From assembly GCA_021809885.1 (NCBI GenBank), contig JAJZJY010000002.1, forward strand, positions 1-45,280: a DNA stretch of 45,280 nucleotides, in the 5' to 3' direction. The translations under genes and the position numbers were made by a program. Below are positions 38,009 to 45,280 of the stretch, in pieces (position 1 is the stretch's first letter; each line of letters begins with the position of its first letter). The notes under the pieces were generated by a model. It saw only the letters and a list, made by a program, of their open reading frames with translations, was not told where the DNA came from and searched no databases. The stretch is from Actinomycetes bacterium. GTDB taxonomy: Bacteria; Actinomycetota; Acidimicrobiia; Acidimicrobiales; Palsa-688.

Positions 38009-39379
38009 TCATCCCCTGGCGGCGAGCCGGCGCTCCCGGACCGCCGCCGCCGCCGCCCGGCCCGAGGCGATGCACGCCGGGATGCCGGCGCCGCCGTAGC
38101 TGGCCCCGGCGAGGGCGACAGCCGGCGCGCGCAGCCGGAGATCATCCCGGATGCCGGTGACCAGCTCGGGGTGGCCGACACGAAAGAAGGGAAAGGCCTC
38201 GGGCCACCGGCTCACCCGTGCTGCCAGGGGTGCGGCCCGTGAGCCGAGGGCGGCGGCGAGCTCGGCGGAGAGGCGGTCCACCAATGCACCGTCGTCGAGC
38301 TCATCGGCGCGGGTGTCCCCGCGGCGGCCGACGGACACGCGCACGACGACCCTTCCAGGCGTGGCCCACTGCGGCCACTTGTTCGACCCAAACGAGCAGG
38401 CCGTCATCAGCCGCCCCTCGCCTGCCGGTACGAGCACCCCGTTGACAGCGGCGGGTACCTCCATGCGCGCGGCGTCATAGGCGAGGGTCACGAGGCTCAC
38501 CGACGTGAGCTCGATCGCGGCCAACGGAGGAGGCGCTGCCGCCCCGAGCAGCCGGGAGGCGACCGGGGCCGGGACTGCCAGCACGGCGGCGTCGAAGATC
38601 CCGCTCCCGCCCATCTCGACGCCGGCCGGCGTCACCCGGACCGTCTCCACGGCGAAGCGCTCGACCCGGACTCCGGCGGCGTGCAGTTCCTCGTGGAGGC
38701 GTTGGACGATGCGCCCCATGCCGAGGCGAGGCGCCAGGAAGAGGGGCCCCCCATCACCCGGCGGTGGGCGGCCGCCCCCGCTGCCATCACCTTCCCGCAG
38801 GGCACGGAACAGGCTGCGCCGCCGGCGGGCGGCGGCGAGCAGTTGCGGAGCGGTGGCCGCCGCGCTCATTCCCGTGATGGGGGCGGCGTGGATGCTGCCG
38901 AGGAGCGGCTCGACGAGCCGGTCCGCCACCTCCCGGCCCAACCTGGCGGTGACCAGCTCCCCGACCCCCACGTCGTCGCCGGCCGGGGTCCCCGGAAGGA
39001 CGAGATCGAGGCCGGCGCGCGCCATCCCGGCCGGCGAGAGCAGGCCGCTGCGGACCACCGGGGCCAGACGGCCCGGCACTCCGAGGACGAGGCCGTCGGG
39101 TAGGGGCTTCAGGCGGCCGCCCGCCCACAGCAGCGTCCGCCCGGCGGCTGGGGCCACCAGCTCCGAGTCCAGCCCGAGCTCGCTGCACAGCTGGACGGCT
39201 GCGGGCGAGCGGGTCAAGAACGCGTCCGGCCCCTCGTCGACCGCCACGCCCTCGAACACGCTCGTGCGGACCTTGCCGCCGAGCGCCGCCGGCTCGAAGA
39301 CGGTGACCTCGGCGTCGGCGCGCAGCTCCCACGCCGCGGCGAGCCCGGCGATGCCCCCACCGACTACGGCGACCTTCAC
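38009..39379 (-). CDS. cgoX: Coproporphyrinogen III oxidase (HemY/HemG family)
   Basis: The 456-residue FAD enzyme starts at GTG 39379, overlapping the hemE stop (GTGA). The dinucleotide motif VAVVGGGIAGLAAAWEL opens the protein, followed by LGGKVRT, DEGPDAFLTRSPAAVQLC, EPLLGSIHAAP and the C-terminal FAD-binding VALAGASYGGAGIPACIASG. The family oxidises coproporphyrinogen or protoporphyrinogen. With hemE directly upstream and ChdC at 12.9 kb, the coproporphyrin-dependent route used by most actinobacteria is the likely one, so the product would be coproporphyrin III. A Gly-rich loop near residues 205-215 is slightly unusual. Confidence 0.9.
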   Translation of the reverse strand: MKVAVVGGGIAGLAAAWELRADAEVTVFEPAALGGKVRTSVFEGVAVDEGPDAFLTRSPAAVQLCSELGLDSELVAPAAGRTLLWAGGRLKPLPDGLVLGVPGRLAPVVRSGLLSPAGMARAGLDLVLPGTPAGDDVGVGELVTARLGREVADRLVEPLLGSIHAAPITGMSAAATAPQLLAAARRRRSLFRALREGDGSGGGRPPPGDGGPLFLAPRLGMGRIVQRLHEELHAAGVRVERFAVETVRVTPAGVEMGGSGIFDAAVLAVPAPVASRLLGAAAPPPLAAIELTSVSLVTLAYDAARMEVPAAVNGVLVPAGEGRLMTACSFGSNKWPQWATPGRVVVRVSVGRRGDTRADELDDGALVDRLSAELAAALGSRAAPLAARVSRWPEAFPFFRVGHPELVTGIRDDLRLRAPAVALAGASYGGAGIPACIASGRAAAAAVRERRLAARG

Positions 39380-40455
39380 GCCGGTGTGCCCCCCGGCACC
39401 CCCGGGCCCCCCGTCTCCCCCCGCTCCCTCGTCTCCTCGTGCACCAGCTCGACGAGCCGTTCGAGGACCGCCGGGTCGGTCCCGGGGAGCACGCCGTGGC
39501 CGAGGTTGAAGACGTGGCCCGGCGCGCCGCCCACCCGGTCGAGGACGTCGCGTGCCTTGGCCGCCGTCGGTTCCCACCCGGCCGCGCAGACCGCCGGGTC
39601 GAGGTTCCCCTGCAGAGCCGGTGCCGGCCCGAGGCGCGCCCTGGCGACGTCGAGCGGCACCCGCCAGTCGACGCCGATGACGTCGGCCCCCGTCTCGGCG
39701 AACGCGTCGAGGAGCCCACCGGCGCCGACCCCGAAGAGGATCATCGGCGCCCCCCAGTCCTGCAGCGCCGAGAAGATCCTCGCCGTCGCCGGCAGGACAT
39801 GCCGCCGGTAGTCGTCGGGATCCAAGGCCCCGACCCAGCTGTCGAAGACCTGCACCGCCGCCGCCCCCGCCTCCAGCTGCGACTGGAGGGAGGCGACCGC
39901 TATCGCCGCCAGACGGTCCACCAGGGCGTGCCACGTGGCGGGGTCCTCGTACATGAGCGCCTTGGTCCGCAGGTGGTCGCGTGATGGCCGGCCCTCGACC
40001 AGGTAGCTGGCCACGGTGAACGGGGCACCAGCGAACCCGATGAGCGGCACCTCGAGCTCGCCGACGAGCAAGCGCACGGTCTCCGCCACCCAGGGCAGGT
40101 CCTCCGGCGGCTCCAGCTCGCGCAGGCGGGCGAGGTCGGCGGGGCGGGTGAAGGGCTGCTCGGCCACCGGGCCGACCCCCGGGACCACGTCGATCCCGAA
40201 GCCCACCGCCGCCACTGGGGCGACGATGTCGGAGTAGAGGATGGCGGCGTCGACCCCGTAGCGGCGTACGGGTTGCAGGGTGATCTCCGCCGCCAGCTCC
40301 GGATGGCGGATGACGTCGAGGATGCTGCCTTCCCTCCGTAGGGCCCGGTACTCGGGAAGGGAGCGGCCCGCCTGGCGCATGAACCACACGGGCGTCCACG
40401 GCACCGGGCGGCGGCGGCAGGCGTCGAGGAAGACGCTGGTCACGGTGCCGGGCAC
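39376..40455 (-). CDS. hemE: Uroporphyrinogen decarboxylase
   Basis: The 359-residue protein starts at GTG 40455 (VPGTVTSVFLDACRRR); GTG 40443 is an alternative. Active-site blocks are PVWFMRQAGRSLPEYRALR (Arg residues holding substrate), ILYSDIVAPVAAVG with the catalytic Asp, FAGAPFTVASYLVEG, VQVFDSWVGAL and NLGHGVLPGTDP. It removes four carboxyl groups from uroporphyrinogen III to give coproporphyrinogen III. It overlaps cgoX by four bases, so the two act in order in one operon. The 123-bp gap to helD contains a hairpin (40478-40510) and three 13-bp repeats. Confidence 0.95.
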   Translation of the reverse strand: MPGTVTSVFLDACRRRPVPWTPVWFMRQAGRSLPEYRALRREGSILDVIRHPELAAEITLQPVRRYGVDAAILYSDIVAPVAAVGFGIDVVPGVGPVAEQPFTRPADLARLRELEPPEDLPWVAETVRLLVGELEVPLIGFAGAPFTVASYLVEGRPSRDHLRTKALMYEDPATWHALVDRLAAIAVASLQSQLEAGAAAVQVFDSWVGALDPDDYRRHVLPATARIFSALQDWGAPMILFGVGAGGLLDAFAETGADVIGVDWRVPLDVARARLGPAPALQGNLDPAVCAAGWEPTAAKARDVLDRVGGAPGHVFNLGHGVLPGTDPAVLERLVELVHEETRERGETGGPGVPGGTPA

Positions 40456-40520
40456 CGGTCCACCGTAGCCCCGCGTGACCTGCAAGCCCCGGGGACGCCG
40501 GGCTGCAGGTGCCCACCCGG

Positions 40521-40559
40521 CGCTGCCGGCGGTCGCTGCCGGCGTTCGCTGCCGGCGGT
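40521..40559. repeat. Three 13-bp tandem repeats between hemE and helD
   Basis: CGCTGCCGGCGGT occurs at 40521 and 40547, and with one change at 40534. They lie in the divergent promoter region, close to a bulged hairpin with ACCTGCA/TGCAGGT ends at 40478-40510. Confidence 0.75.
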
Positions 40560-40578
40560 CCGGTAGGGGGGCTTGCGC

Positions 40579-42873
40579 ATGGTGCGGGGATCGCGGAGAC
40601 TGACTGTTTCCTCTATGCCTCACCCTGACGTCGCGGCCGAACAGGCCCACGTTGACCACTCGTACGATCGCCTGGAGCAGATGCGGACGACGGCTGCCGC
40701 CATGCTCCGCGATGCCTTCGGTGAACGGGGCGGGACCTTCCAGGCGCTGACCGAACGGGACATCCGGGTCCGCAACAGCCTCGGGCGGTTGGAGCAGCTG
40801 CAGATCGGGGGGGAGTCGCTCGTGTTCGGCCGGATCGACCGGCGGCGTGCGGAGGGTGACGGCCCGGGCGAGGCGTTCCACATCGGCCGGCTCGCCATCT
40901 CCGACGACGATCAGGAACCGCTCGTCGTGGACTGGCGGGCGCCCGTCGCCGAGCCCTTCTACCGGGCGACCGGCGCCCACTCGATGGGACTGCTCCGCCG
41001 GCGACACTTCCTGACCGACGGGCCACGGGTGCTCGACCTCGAGGACGAGCTCTTTCGCGTGGAGGGCCACGATGATGGAGTCGGCCTCGGGTTGTCCGGC
41101 TCACAGGTGCTGCTCGCAGCGCTGCAGCGATCCCGGACCGGCCGGATGCGGGACATTGTCGCGACAGTCCAGCGGGAGCAGGACGAGATCATCCGTGCCC
41201 CGCTCGGGGGGATCCTGGTGGTCCAGGGCGGCCCGGGCACCGGCAAGACGGCGGTGGCCCTCCACCGCGCCGCCTACCTCCTCTACACCCACCGGTTCCC
41301 GCTCGAACGCCAAGGGGTGCTCGTCGTCGGCCCCAACCCGACCTTCCTCCGCTACATCGGCCACGTCCTGCCGTCGCTCGGCGAGAGCGGGGTGGAGCTG
41401 TCGACGGTGTCCGGCATGTTCGGCGCCGCCGGGCCGACGGCCGTGGACGACCCGGAGGTGGCCCGCCTGAAGGGCGACCCCCGCATGGCCCGCTTCATCG
41501 CTCGCGCTGTCGGCGACCGCGAGCGCCCGCTGAGGCGGACCGTCCGGATCCCCTACGGGCGGACCTTCCTGCGGCTGACCCCGGGCGCCAGCGAGACCAT
41601 CGTCAGCGCCGCCCGCCGGCGCGCCGGCACCCACAACGCCCGCCGGCGCCTAGTCGAGAGCCTCCTCTGGCGCCACCTCCTCGGGCAGCTGGAGCGCCCG
41701 GCCCGCGGGTCGGGCGGTGGCGGGTCGGGCGGTGGAGTCGGGAGCGCAGCCGGTGAGATCCTCCCCGAGGGTGGGGCGTCCGCCGGTGGCGGCTCGAGCG
41801 GCGGCCTGCCCGGCGGCCCTGCAACCTCGGATCCGATGACCGCGCCCGATCTCGGCCGCGCCCTTCGCCGCCTGCCCGAGGTCAGCGAGGCGCTCGAACG
41901 GATGTGGCCGCGGCTCACCCCGCAGGCCCTGCTCCATGACCTCTTGGGGGCGCCCGCCCTCATCGATCTCGCCGGCCGCGGCTGCCTGACCGAGCGGGAG
42001 CAGTTGGTCCTGCACCGTCCCCGCTCCGCCTCGCTCCAGGAGGCCAGGTGGAGCGACCACGACATCCCGCTCCTCGACGAGGCGGCCTTCCTGCTCGGGC
42101 CGCTGCGCCGCCGCCCGGGTCACGGGGATGGCCCACGCACGTACGGCCACGTCGTGGTCGACGAGGCGCAGGACCTCAGCCCCATGCAGCTGCGGATGCT
42201 CGCCCGCCGGTCCCTGTCCGGATCCATGACCGTCGTCGGCGACATCGCGCAGGCCACGGGCGGGTGGGCGCCGGCAACGTGGAGCCAGGTCGTCGAACAC
42301 CTGCCGGCCCGTCGCGGCTGGCGACTGGTCGAGCTCACGGTCAACTACCGCACGCCGGCAGAGATCATGGACGTCGCCGGCCGCATCCTCGAACGGGCCG
42401 CGCCCGGCATGCGCCCACCCGAAGCCGTTCGCACCACGGGAGAAGCACCGCAGGCGGTCAGGGTGCGTGGCGAGGGACCGTTCCCATCCGCCGGCGTTCC
42501 CGAGTCGGCAGCCCGGCGGGTCGCGGCGGAAGCCGGCCGCCTCGCCGCCAGGGGCGGCACGGTGGGTGTCATCGTCCCGTCGAGCCTTGCGCGGCCGGTC
42601 GCCCAACGCCTCACCGCCGCCGGCATCGACTTCGGCCAGGCGAACGCCCGTGCCCTGGACCTTCCTGTCACGGTGCTGACGGTCAGTGACGCCAAGGGGT
42701 TGGAGTTCGATGTGGTCGTCGTCGTCGAGCCCAACCGCATGGTGGCGGAGGCACCCCAAGGGCTGCGCGCCCTCTACGTCGCCGTCACACGTGCGACCCA
42801 GCGGCTGGTCGTGATCCACGCCGAGGGACTGCCGGAGGGCATGCGGGAGACATCGGCCGAGTCGTCTGCCTGA
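40579..42873 (+). CDS. helD: HelD-like UvrD/Rep-family ATPase, RNA polymerase recycling factor
   Basis: The protein has about 764 residues from ATG 40579, which follows a G6 stretch at good spacing; ATG 40615 is an alternative start. The N-terminal helical arm (AAEQAHVDHSYDRLEQMRTTAAAMLRDAFG) is the part that enters RNA polymerase in HelD. Then come VDWRAPVAEPFYRA, Walker A VVQGGPGTGKTAVALHRAAYL, Walker B HVVVDEAQDLSPMQLRMLARR, NYRTPAEIM and VAVTRATQRLVV. HelD proteins free stalled RNA polymerase from nucleic acid using ATP. A Gly/Ser-rich insert of about 40 residues lies near residues 373-412. It stands divergent from hemE. Confidence 0.88.
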   Translation: MVRGSRRLTVSSMPHPDVAAEQAHVDHSYDRLEQMRTTAAAMLRDAFGERGGTFQALTERDIRVRNSLGRLEQLQIGGESLVFGRIDRRRAEGDGPGEAFHIGRLAISDDDQEPLVVDWRAPVAEPFYRATGAHSMGLLRRRHFLTDGPRVLDLEDELFRVEGHDDGVGLGLSGSQVLLAALQRSRTGRMRDIVATVQREQDEIIRAPLGGILVVQGGPGTGKTAVALHRAAYLLYTHRFPLERQGVLVVGPNPTFLRYIGHVLPSLGESGVELSTVSGMFGAAGPTAVDDPEVARLKGDPRMARFIARAVGDRERPLRRTVRIPYGRTFLRLTPGASETIVSAARRRAGTHNARRRLVESLLWRHLLGQLERPARGSGGGGSGGGVGSAAGEILPEGGASAGGGSSGGLPGGPATSDPMTAPDLGRALRRLPEVSEALERMWPRLTPQALLHDLLGAPALIDLAGRGCLTEREQLVLHRPRSASLQEARWSDHDIPLLDEAAFLLGPLRRRPGHGDGPRTYGHVVVDEAQDLSPMQLRMLARRSLSGSMTVVGDIAQATGGWAPATWSQVVEHLPARRGWRLVELTVNYRTPAEIMDVAGRILERAAPGMRPPEAVRTTGEAPQAVRVRGEGPFPSAGVPESAARRVAAEAGRLAARGGTVGVIVPSSLARPVAQRLTAAGIDFGQANARALDLPVTVLTVSDAKGLEFDVVVVVEPNRMVAEAPQGLRALYVAVTRATQRLVVIHAEGLPEGMRETSAESSA

Positions 42874-42938
42874 CGGGCTGCGGGACGCCGGCGTGTTGGC
42901 TTGGGCCGGCCTGGTGCGGTGCCTGCCCGTGGGGGCCC

Positions 42939-42982
42939 GGTGGCGGTCGGTGGCGGCCCCGGTGGCGGTCGGTGGCGGCGGT
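42939..42982. repeat. 22-bp tandem duplication in the helD-pyrE gap
   Basis: GGTGGCGGTCGGTGGCGG is present twice, at 42939 and 42961, each inside a 22-bp unit. It lies 50 bp before the four-site element, copy B. Confidence 0.75.
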
Positions 42983-43031
42983 GGGGCGCCCGATTCAGGG
43001 TCTTTCATCCGATACGGTAATGGGACGACAA

Positions 43032-43111
43032 CCGCGCGCGGCCGCCCCATCCGCGCGCAGGCACGGCGATATGACGCTGCCAGTGCGCGCAGTCGGCCTC
43101 GGTGCGCGCGG
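43032..43111. repeat. Four-site GC element, copy B
   Basis: Sites CCGCGCGCG (43032-43040), CCGCGCGCA (43051-43059), TGCGCGCAG (43084-43092) and TGCGCGCGG (43103-43111) have spacers 10, 24 and 10 bp, identical in layout to copy A. It sits 52 bp upstream of the pyrE start. Both copies are preceded by CAA and have GCAGCCGGGAG a short way after the fourth site. Confidence 0.85.
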
Positions 43112-43162
43112 TTTGGTGGCAACGGCAGCCGGGAGGGCAGCGCTTCCCCGCTACAGTGACCC

Positions 43163-43738
43163 GTGGTGCCCCTCGCCGACGCCACGCGCGCTGCCCTTGT
43201 CCGGCTGGTGCTCGAACGGGGGTACGAGCGTAGGGACCAGCCGTTTGCCCTGTCTTCGGGCGGCTCGAGTCGGGACTACATCGACTGCCGCCATGTCCTC
43301 GCCACCGGCGACGCCCTGCGCGCCGTCGCTGCCGCCGTGGTCGACGCCGTGGACGTCTCGTGGGAGGTCATCGGCGGTCCGACCATGGGTGCTGACCCGA
43401 TTGCCCACGGCGTGGCCATGGTGGCCGGCGTCCCGTGGTTCTCGGTCCGCAAGGAACCGAAGGGTCACGGCCGGGGAACATGGCTCGAGGGCCATCGCCT
43501 CGCGGCCGGTGAGCGCGTGCTGGCGGTGGAGGACACCGTCTCGACGGGCGGTTCATTGCTGCGGGCGATAGAGCGGATCAGGGAGACGGGGGCCGACGTC
43601 GTTGCTGCCGCGACGCTCGTGGACCGCGGCCCGGCGGTGGCGGAGCGTTTCGAGGCGGCAGGCATCCCCTGGTTCCCGCTGCTGACGTGGGATGACCTGC
43701 GGATCGATCCCCTCGCCGGCGGGATGCCGGCTGGGTGA
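43163..43738 (+). CDS. pyrE: Orotate phosphoribosyltransferase
   Basis: The 191-residue protein starts at GTG 43163 (a second GTG follows directly). It has FALSSGGSSRDYIDCRHVL for orotate binding, VIGGPTMGADPIAHGVA, VRKEPKGHGRGTWLEG (mobile catalytic loop) and the PRPP motif RVLAVEDTVSTGGSLLRAIE. It joins orotate and PRPP to form OMP in pyrimidine synthesis. It is at the short end of family length but complete. No other pyr gene is adjacent. The four-site element and the 22-bp repeats lie in its upstream region and might affect expression. Confidence 0.9.
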   Translation: MVPLADATRAALVRLVLERGYERRDQPFALSSGGSSRDYIDCRHVLATGDALRAVAAAVVDAVDVSWEVIGGPTMGADPIAHGVAMVAGVPWFSVRKEPKGHGRGTWLEGHRLAAGERVLAVEDTVSTGGSLLRAIERIRETGADVVAAATLVDRGPAVAERFEAAGIPWFPLLTWDDLRIDPLAGGMPAG

Positions 43739-43780
43739 CGGCTGGATCGGAGGGAGACGGGCGGAGGAGATCGCCGCTGT

Positions 43781-44680
43781 CTACGCCGATGCCAGGCTGG
43801 CGAGGGATGCCGCCGCCGGGGAGAGCCGGGTCCGGAAGTCGTGGTGGCCGGCAACCGCCTGCAGGTAGGCGGCGCGCCGCCGCGCAGCCCGGCCGGTCTC
43901 CACCTGGGGGCGGGGCCCGGGAGTCCCGTCGGGGACAGGTTCGACCGCTGGGGCTTCCAGTTGGGCGTCGATCGCCGACTTGAGCAGGATGAGTGCTTCA
44001 GCGCGCATCTGGGAGATCCGGGAGTCCGTCACGCCCAGCTCCCCGGCCAGGACGTGCATGGGCAGCTCCTCGAAGAAGTAGCCCATCACCACCCGACGGA
44101 GGCGTTGGGGGAGGTTGGCGACGGCGGCGACGAGGTAGGCCCGGCGCTCGCGCTCGAGCAGTTGGGCGTCGGGCGTGAGGTCACTGGAGAGCAGGTTGTC
44201 GTCGGCGGGCCCGGTTGGGTTGAGATCCTCGAGGTTGAGCACCACCGAGCGCTGCACGTCCCGTTGGAGGTTCTCGAGCTCGGCTCGTGGGAGGCCGAGG
44301 TGGTGGGCCAGCTCCCCGTTGGTCGGGGGGCGGCCGAGGGTAGCGGTCAGCCGGTCGGCGGCCGCTGTGACCTCGCGTGCCTTGGCTCGCACCGAACGGC
44401 TCGCCCAATCCCGGCTCCGTAGCTCGTCGAGGATGGCGCCACGGATCCTCGTGGCCGCGAACCGGGGGAAGCTGATCGCCCGAGCCGGATCGTAGCTGCG
44501 GGCGGCCTGGGCCAGGCCGGCCATGCCGGCCGAGGTCAGATCGTCCCGGCTCACGTGCCGGGGCACACGGCTGGCAACCTCGGCCACGGCATAGTGGACG
44601 AGCGGCAGGTGCGTCCGGACCAGTTCGTCCTCGGTCGGCGCAGCTTCGGGGTCTTCACAGAGTGCCGGGGGCATGCACAA
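43781..44680 (-). CDS. WhiG/FliA-type alternative sigma factor
   Basis: The 299-residue protein starts at TTG 44680, which has GGAG eight bases upstream; ATG 44674 is much worse placed. Region 2 has LVHYAVAEVASRVP, DDLTSAGMAGLAQAARSYDP and FPRFAATRIRGAILDELRSRDWASRSVR. Region 3 has LGRPPTNGELAHHLGL, and region 4 has LPQRLRRVVMGYFFEELPMHVLAGELGVTDSRISQMRAEALILLK. This is the sigma-28 group, which drives flagellar genes (FliA) or sporulation (WhiG). A C-terminal extension of about 60 residues is unusual. An anti-sigma factor is not visible. It is divergent from the NarL-like gene. Confidence 0.9.
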   Translation of the reverse strand: MCMPPALCEDPEAAPTEDELVRTHLPLVHYAVAEVASRVPRHVSRDDLTSAGMAGLAQAARSYDPARAISFPRFAATRIRGAILDELRSRDWASRSVRAKAREVTAAADRLTATLGRPPTNGELAHHLGLPRAELENLQRDVQRSVVLNLEDLNPTGPADDNLLSSDLTPDAQLLERERRAYLVAAVANLPQRLRRVVMGYFFEELPMHVLAGELGVTDSRISQMRAEALILLKSAIDAQLEAPAVEPVPDGTPGPRPQVETGRAARRRAAYLQAVAGHHDFRTRLSPAAASLASLASA

Positions 44681-44782
44681 TCACTCGGCTCCTGCGGCCT
44701 TTTCCCTTGATCCCCCGTCCGGCGGAAAACCCAGTACTCCCTAGCACTACCGGGCCAGGGAAAGGTACACACGCTGTCTAGT

Positions 44783-44839
44783 TATAGTCGGAACATCCCG
44801 GGATGTGGTCTGCTACGGTCCGTGCCGCCCTGCGGACCG
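44783..44839. promoter_or_regulatory. Divergent control region: -10-like box, palindrome and leader hairpin
   Basis: TATAGT (44783-44788) could be a -10 box for the plus-strand gene; no good -35 is seen. A perfect 14-bp palindrome ACATCCCGGGATGT follows at 44793-44806, where a repressor would block start or escape. A 7-bp hairpin CGGTCCG/CGGACCG (44816-44822, 44833-44839) lies just before the ribosome site GAGGAGGG. Confidence 0.5.
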
Positions 44840-44853
44840 CCAGAGGAGGGACC

Positions 44854-45280
44854 GTGGCCAGCGTCGAGGGAGGGGTGATCGATCTCGGGGCGACAGCGGT
44901 CGTCTCGGACCGCATGCCCCTCGCCCGTGTCGGGATCGCCGCAGCGTTGCGCCTGGCGGACGTCGTGACGCTCGAGTTGTGTGACAACGTGCCCGCCGGC
45001 TTCGACGCCGCTCGTCGCAGCGGGGCGCGGATCTACGTTGCCGGCGCCGCCGATCCAGACGAGCTCGATGCCCTGCGCCGGCGGCTGCCGGCGAGCGAGG
45101 CCAGCGTCGTGGGCCTGGTGGAGCGCGTCGAGCGCCGGGATCTCGTCGCCCTCCTCGACGCCGGCATTGCTGGCATGGCGCTGCGGAGGGTGCTGCCCGA
45201 GGATCTCGCCTCAGCGGTGCGGTCGGTCCTGGCCGGCGAGCGGGCGATCGCCCCCCCGCTCATGTCGGTGCTGGTGGGGT
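44854..45280 (+). CDS. NarL/LuxR-type response regulator with degenerate receiver, partial
   Basis: The frame opens at GTG 44854 after GAGGAGGG and stays open to the window edge (142 codons), so the track did not list it. It resembles a NarL-type receiver: VVSDRMPLARVGIAAALRLADVVTL, RSGARIYVAGAADPDELDALRRRL, VERRDLVALLDAGIAGMALRRVLPEDLASAVRSVLAGERAIAPPLMSVL. The acidic phospho-acceptor expected at the end of the central strand is not present (YVAGAADP), so signalling by phosphorylation is doubtful. The LuxR DNA-binding domain would follow outside the window. It shares a control region with the divergent sigma factor. Confidence 0.7.
   Translation, partial: MASVEGGVIDLGATAVVSDRMPLARVGIAAALRLADVVTLELCDNVPAGFDAARRSGARIYVAGAADPDELDALRRRLPASEASVVGLVERVERRDLVALLDAGIAGMALRRVLPEDLASAVRSVLAGERAIAPPLMSVLVG

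Noticed and set aside
43739-43780. Possible terminator between pyrE and the sigma factor gene
   Set aside because: Only 42 bp and no clear stem; cannot be supported.

Overview
The window is high-GC DNA from an actinobacterium (Actinomycetota). The gene set fits an early-branching, possibly Acidimicrobiia-like lineage, but no rRNA or other phylogenetic marker is present to settle this. Supporting genes are an ANTAR regulator, a DUF3263 protein, an LCP (LytR-CpsA-Psr) envelope enzyme, an actinobacterial-type HelD, an Lhr-Nei pair, a PAC2 protein, a WhiG/FliA-type sigma factor and the coproporphyrin-type heme genes (hemE, cgoX, chdC). GTG and TTG starts and overlapping start/stop codons are frequent.

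Layout. 1-2.1 kb: a CheB-type methylesterase broken by a frameshift and cut by the window edge, an ANTAR protein, a large palindrome, and a frameshifted AAA ATPase. 2.15-3.43 kb: a small remnant element between 45-bp direct repeats. One repeat is the 3' half of a tRNA-Thr(TGT) gene. The element carries a VapC-like PIN toxin and a candidate antitoxin. 3.7-6.6 kb (minus): MFS transporter, DoxX protein, zinc alcohol dehydrogenase. 6.7-9.3 kb (plus): DUF3263, LytR_C protein, trehalose-phosphatase-like HAD enzyme, glycerate kinase. 9.36-11.02 kb: promoter, SAM-I riboswitch, threonine-synthase-like enzyme and a CysO-like sulfur carrier. 11.05-12.84 kb: CIRCE-controlled groEL with a strong terminator hairpin. 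12.86-21.2 kb: coproheme decarboxylase, orphan cytochrome b, LCP protein, LarE, a Cys-rich small protein, NUDIX, two hypotheticals, PAC2. 21.4-30.1 kb: Lhr helicase, Nei glycosylase, GNAT, an exported protein, a polytopic membrane protein. 30.1-33.1 kb: chorismate mutase, citrate synthase, GtrA, methyltransferase. 33.1-38.0 kb: an envelope-glycan-like cluster made of a GT2-coiled-coil fusion (minus), then GT4, methyltransferase and an alpha/alpha-toroid protein (plus). 38.0-40.5 kb: cgoX and hemE. 40.6-45.3 kb: HelD, pyrE, WhiG/FliA sigma factor and, divergently, a partial NarL-like regulator with a degenerate receiver.

The two strongest leads are these. (1) A SAM riboswitch controls a 'threonine synthase' translationally coupled to a CysO-like protein ending in Gly-Gly. 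This suggests homocysteine synthesis from O-phosphohomoserine and a protein thiocarboxylate, rather than threonine synthesis. (2) Two 80-bp intergenic elements 10 kb apart have the same architecture: four 9-bp CCGCGCGCA-type sites with spacers of exactly 10, 24 and 10 bp. Further leads are the tRNA-Thr attachment remnant, a 63-bp palindrome at 1.0 kb, and the glycosyltransferase fused to a coiled coil. Everything here was read by eye, with no database searches.
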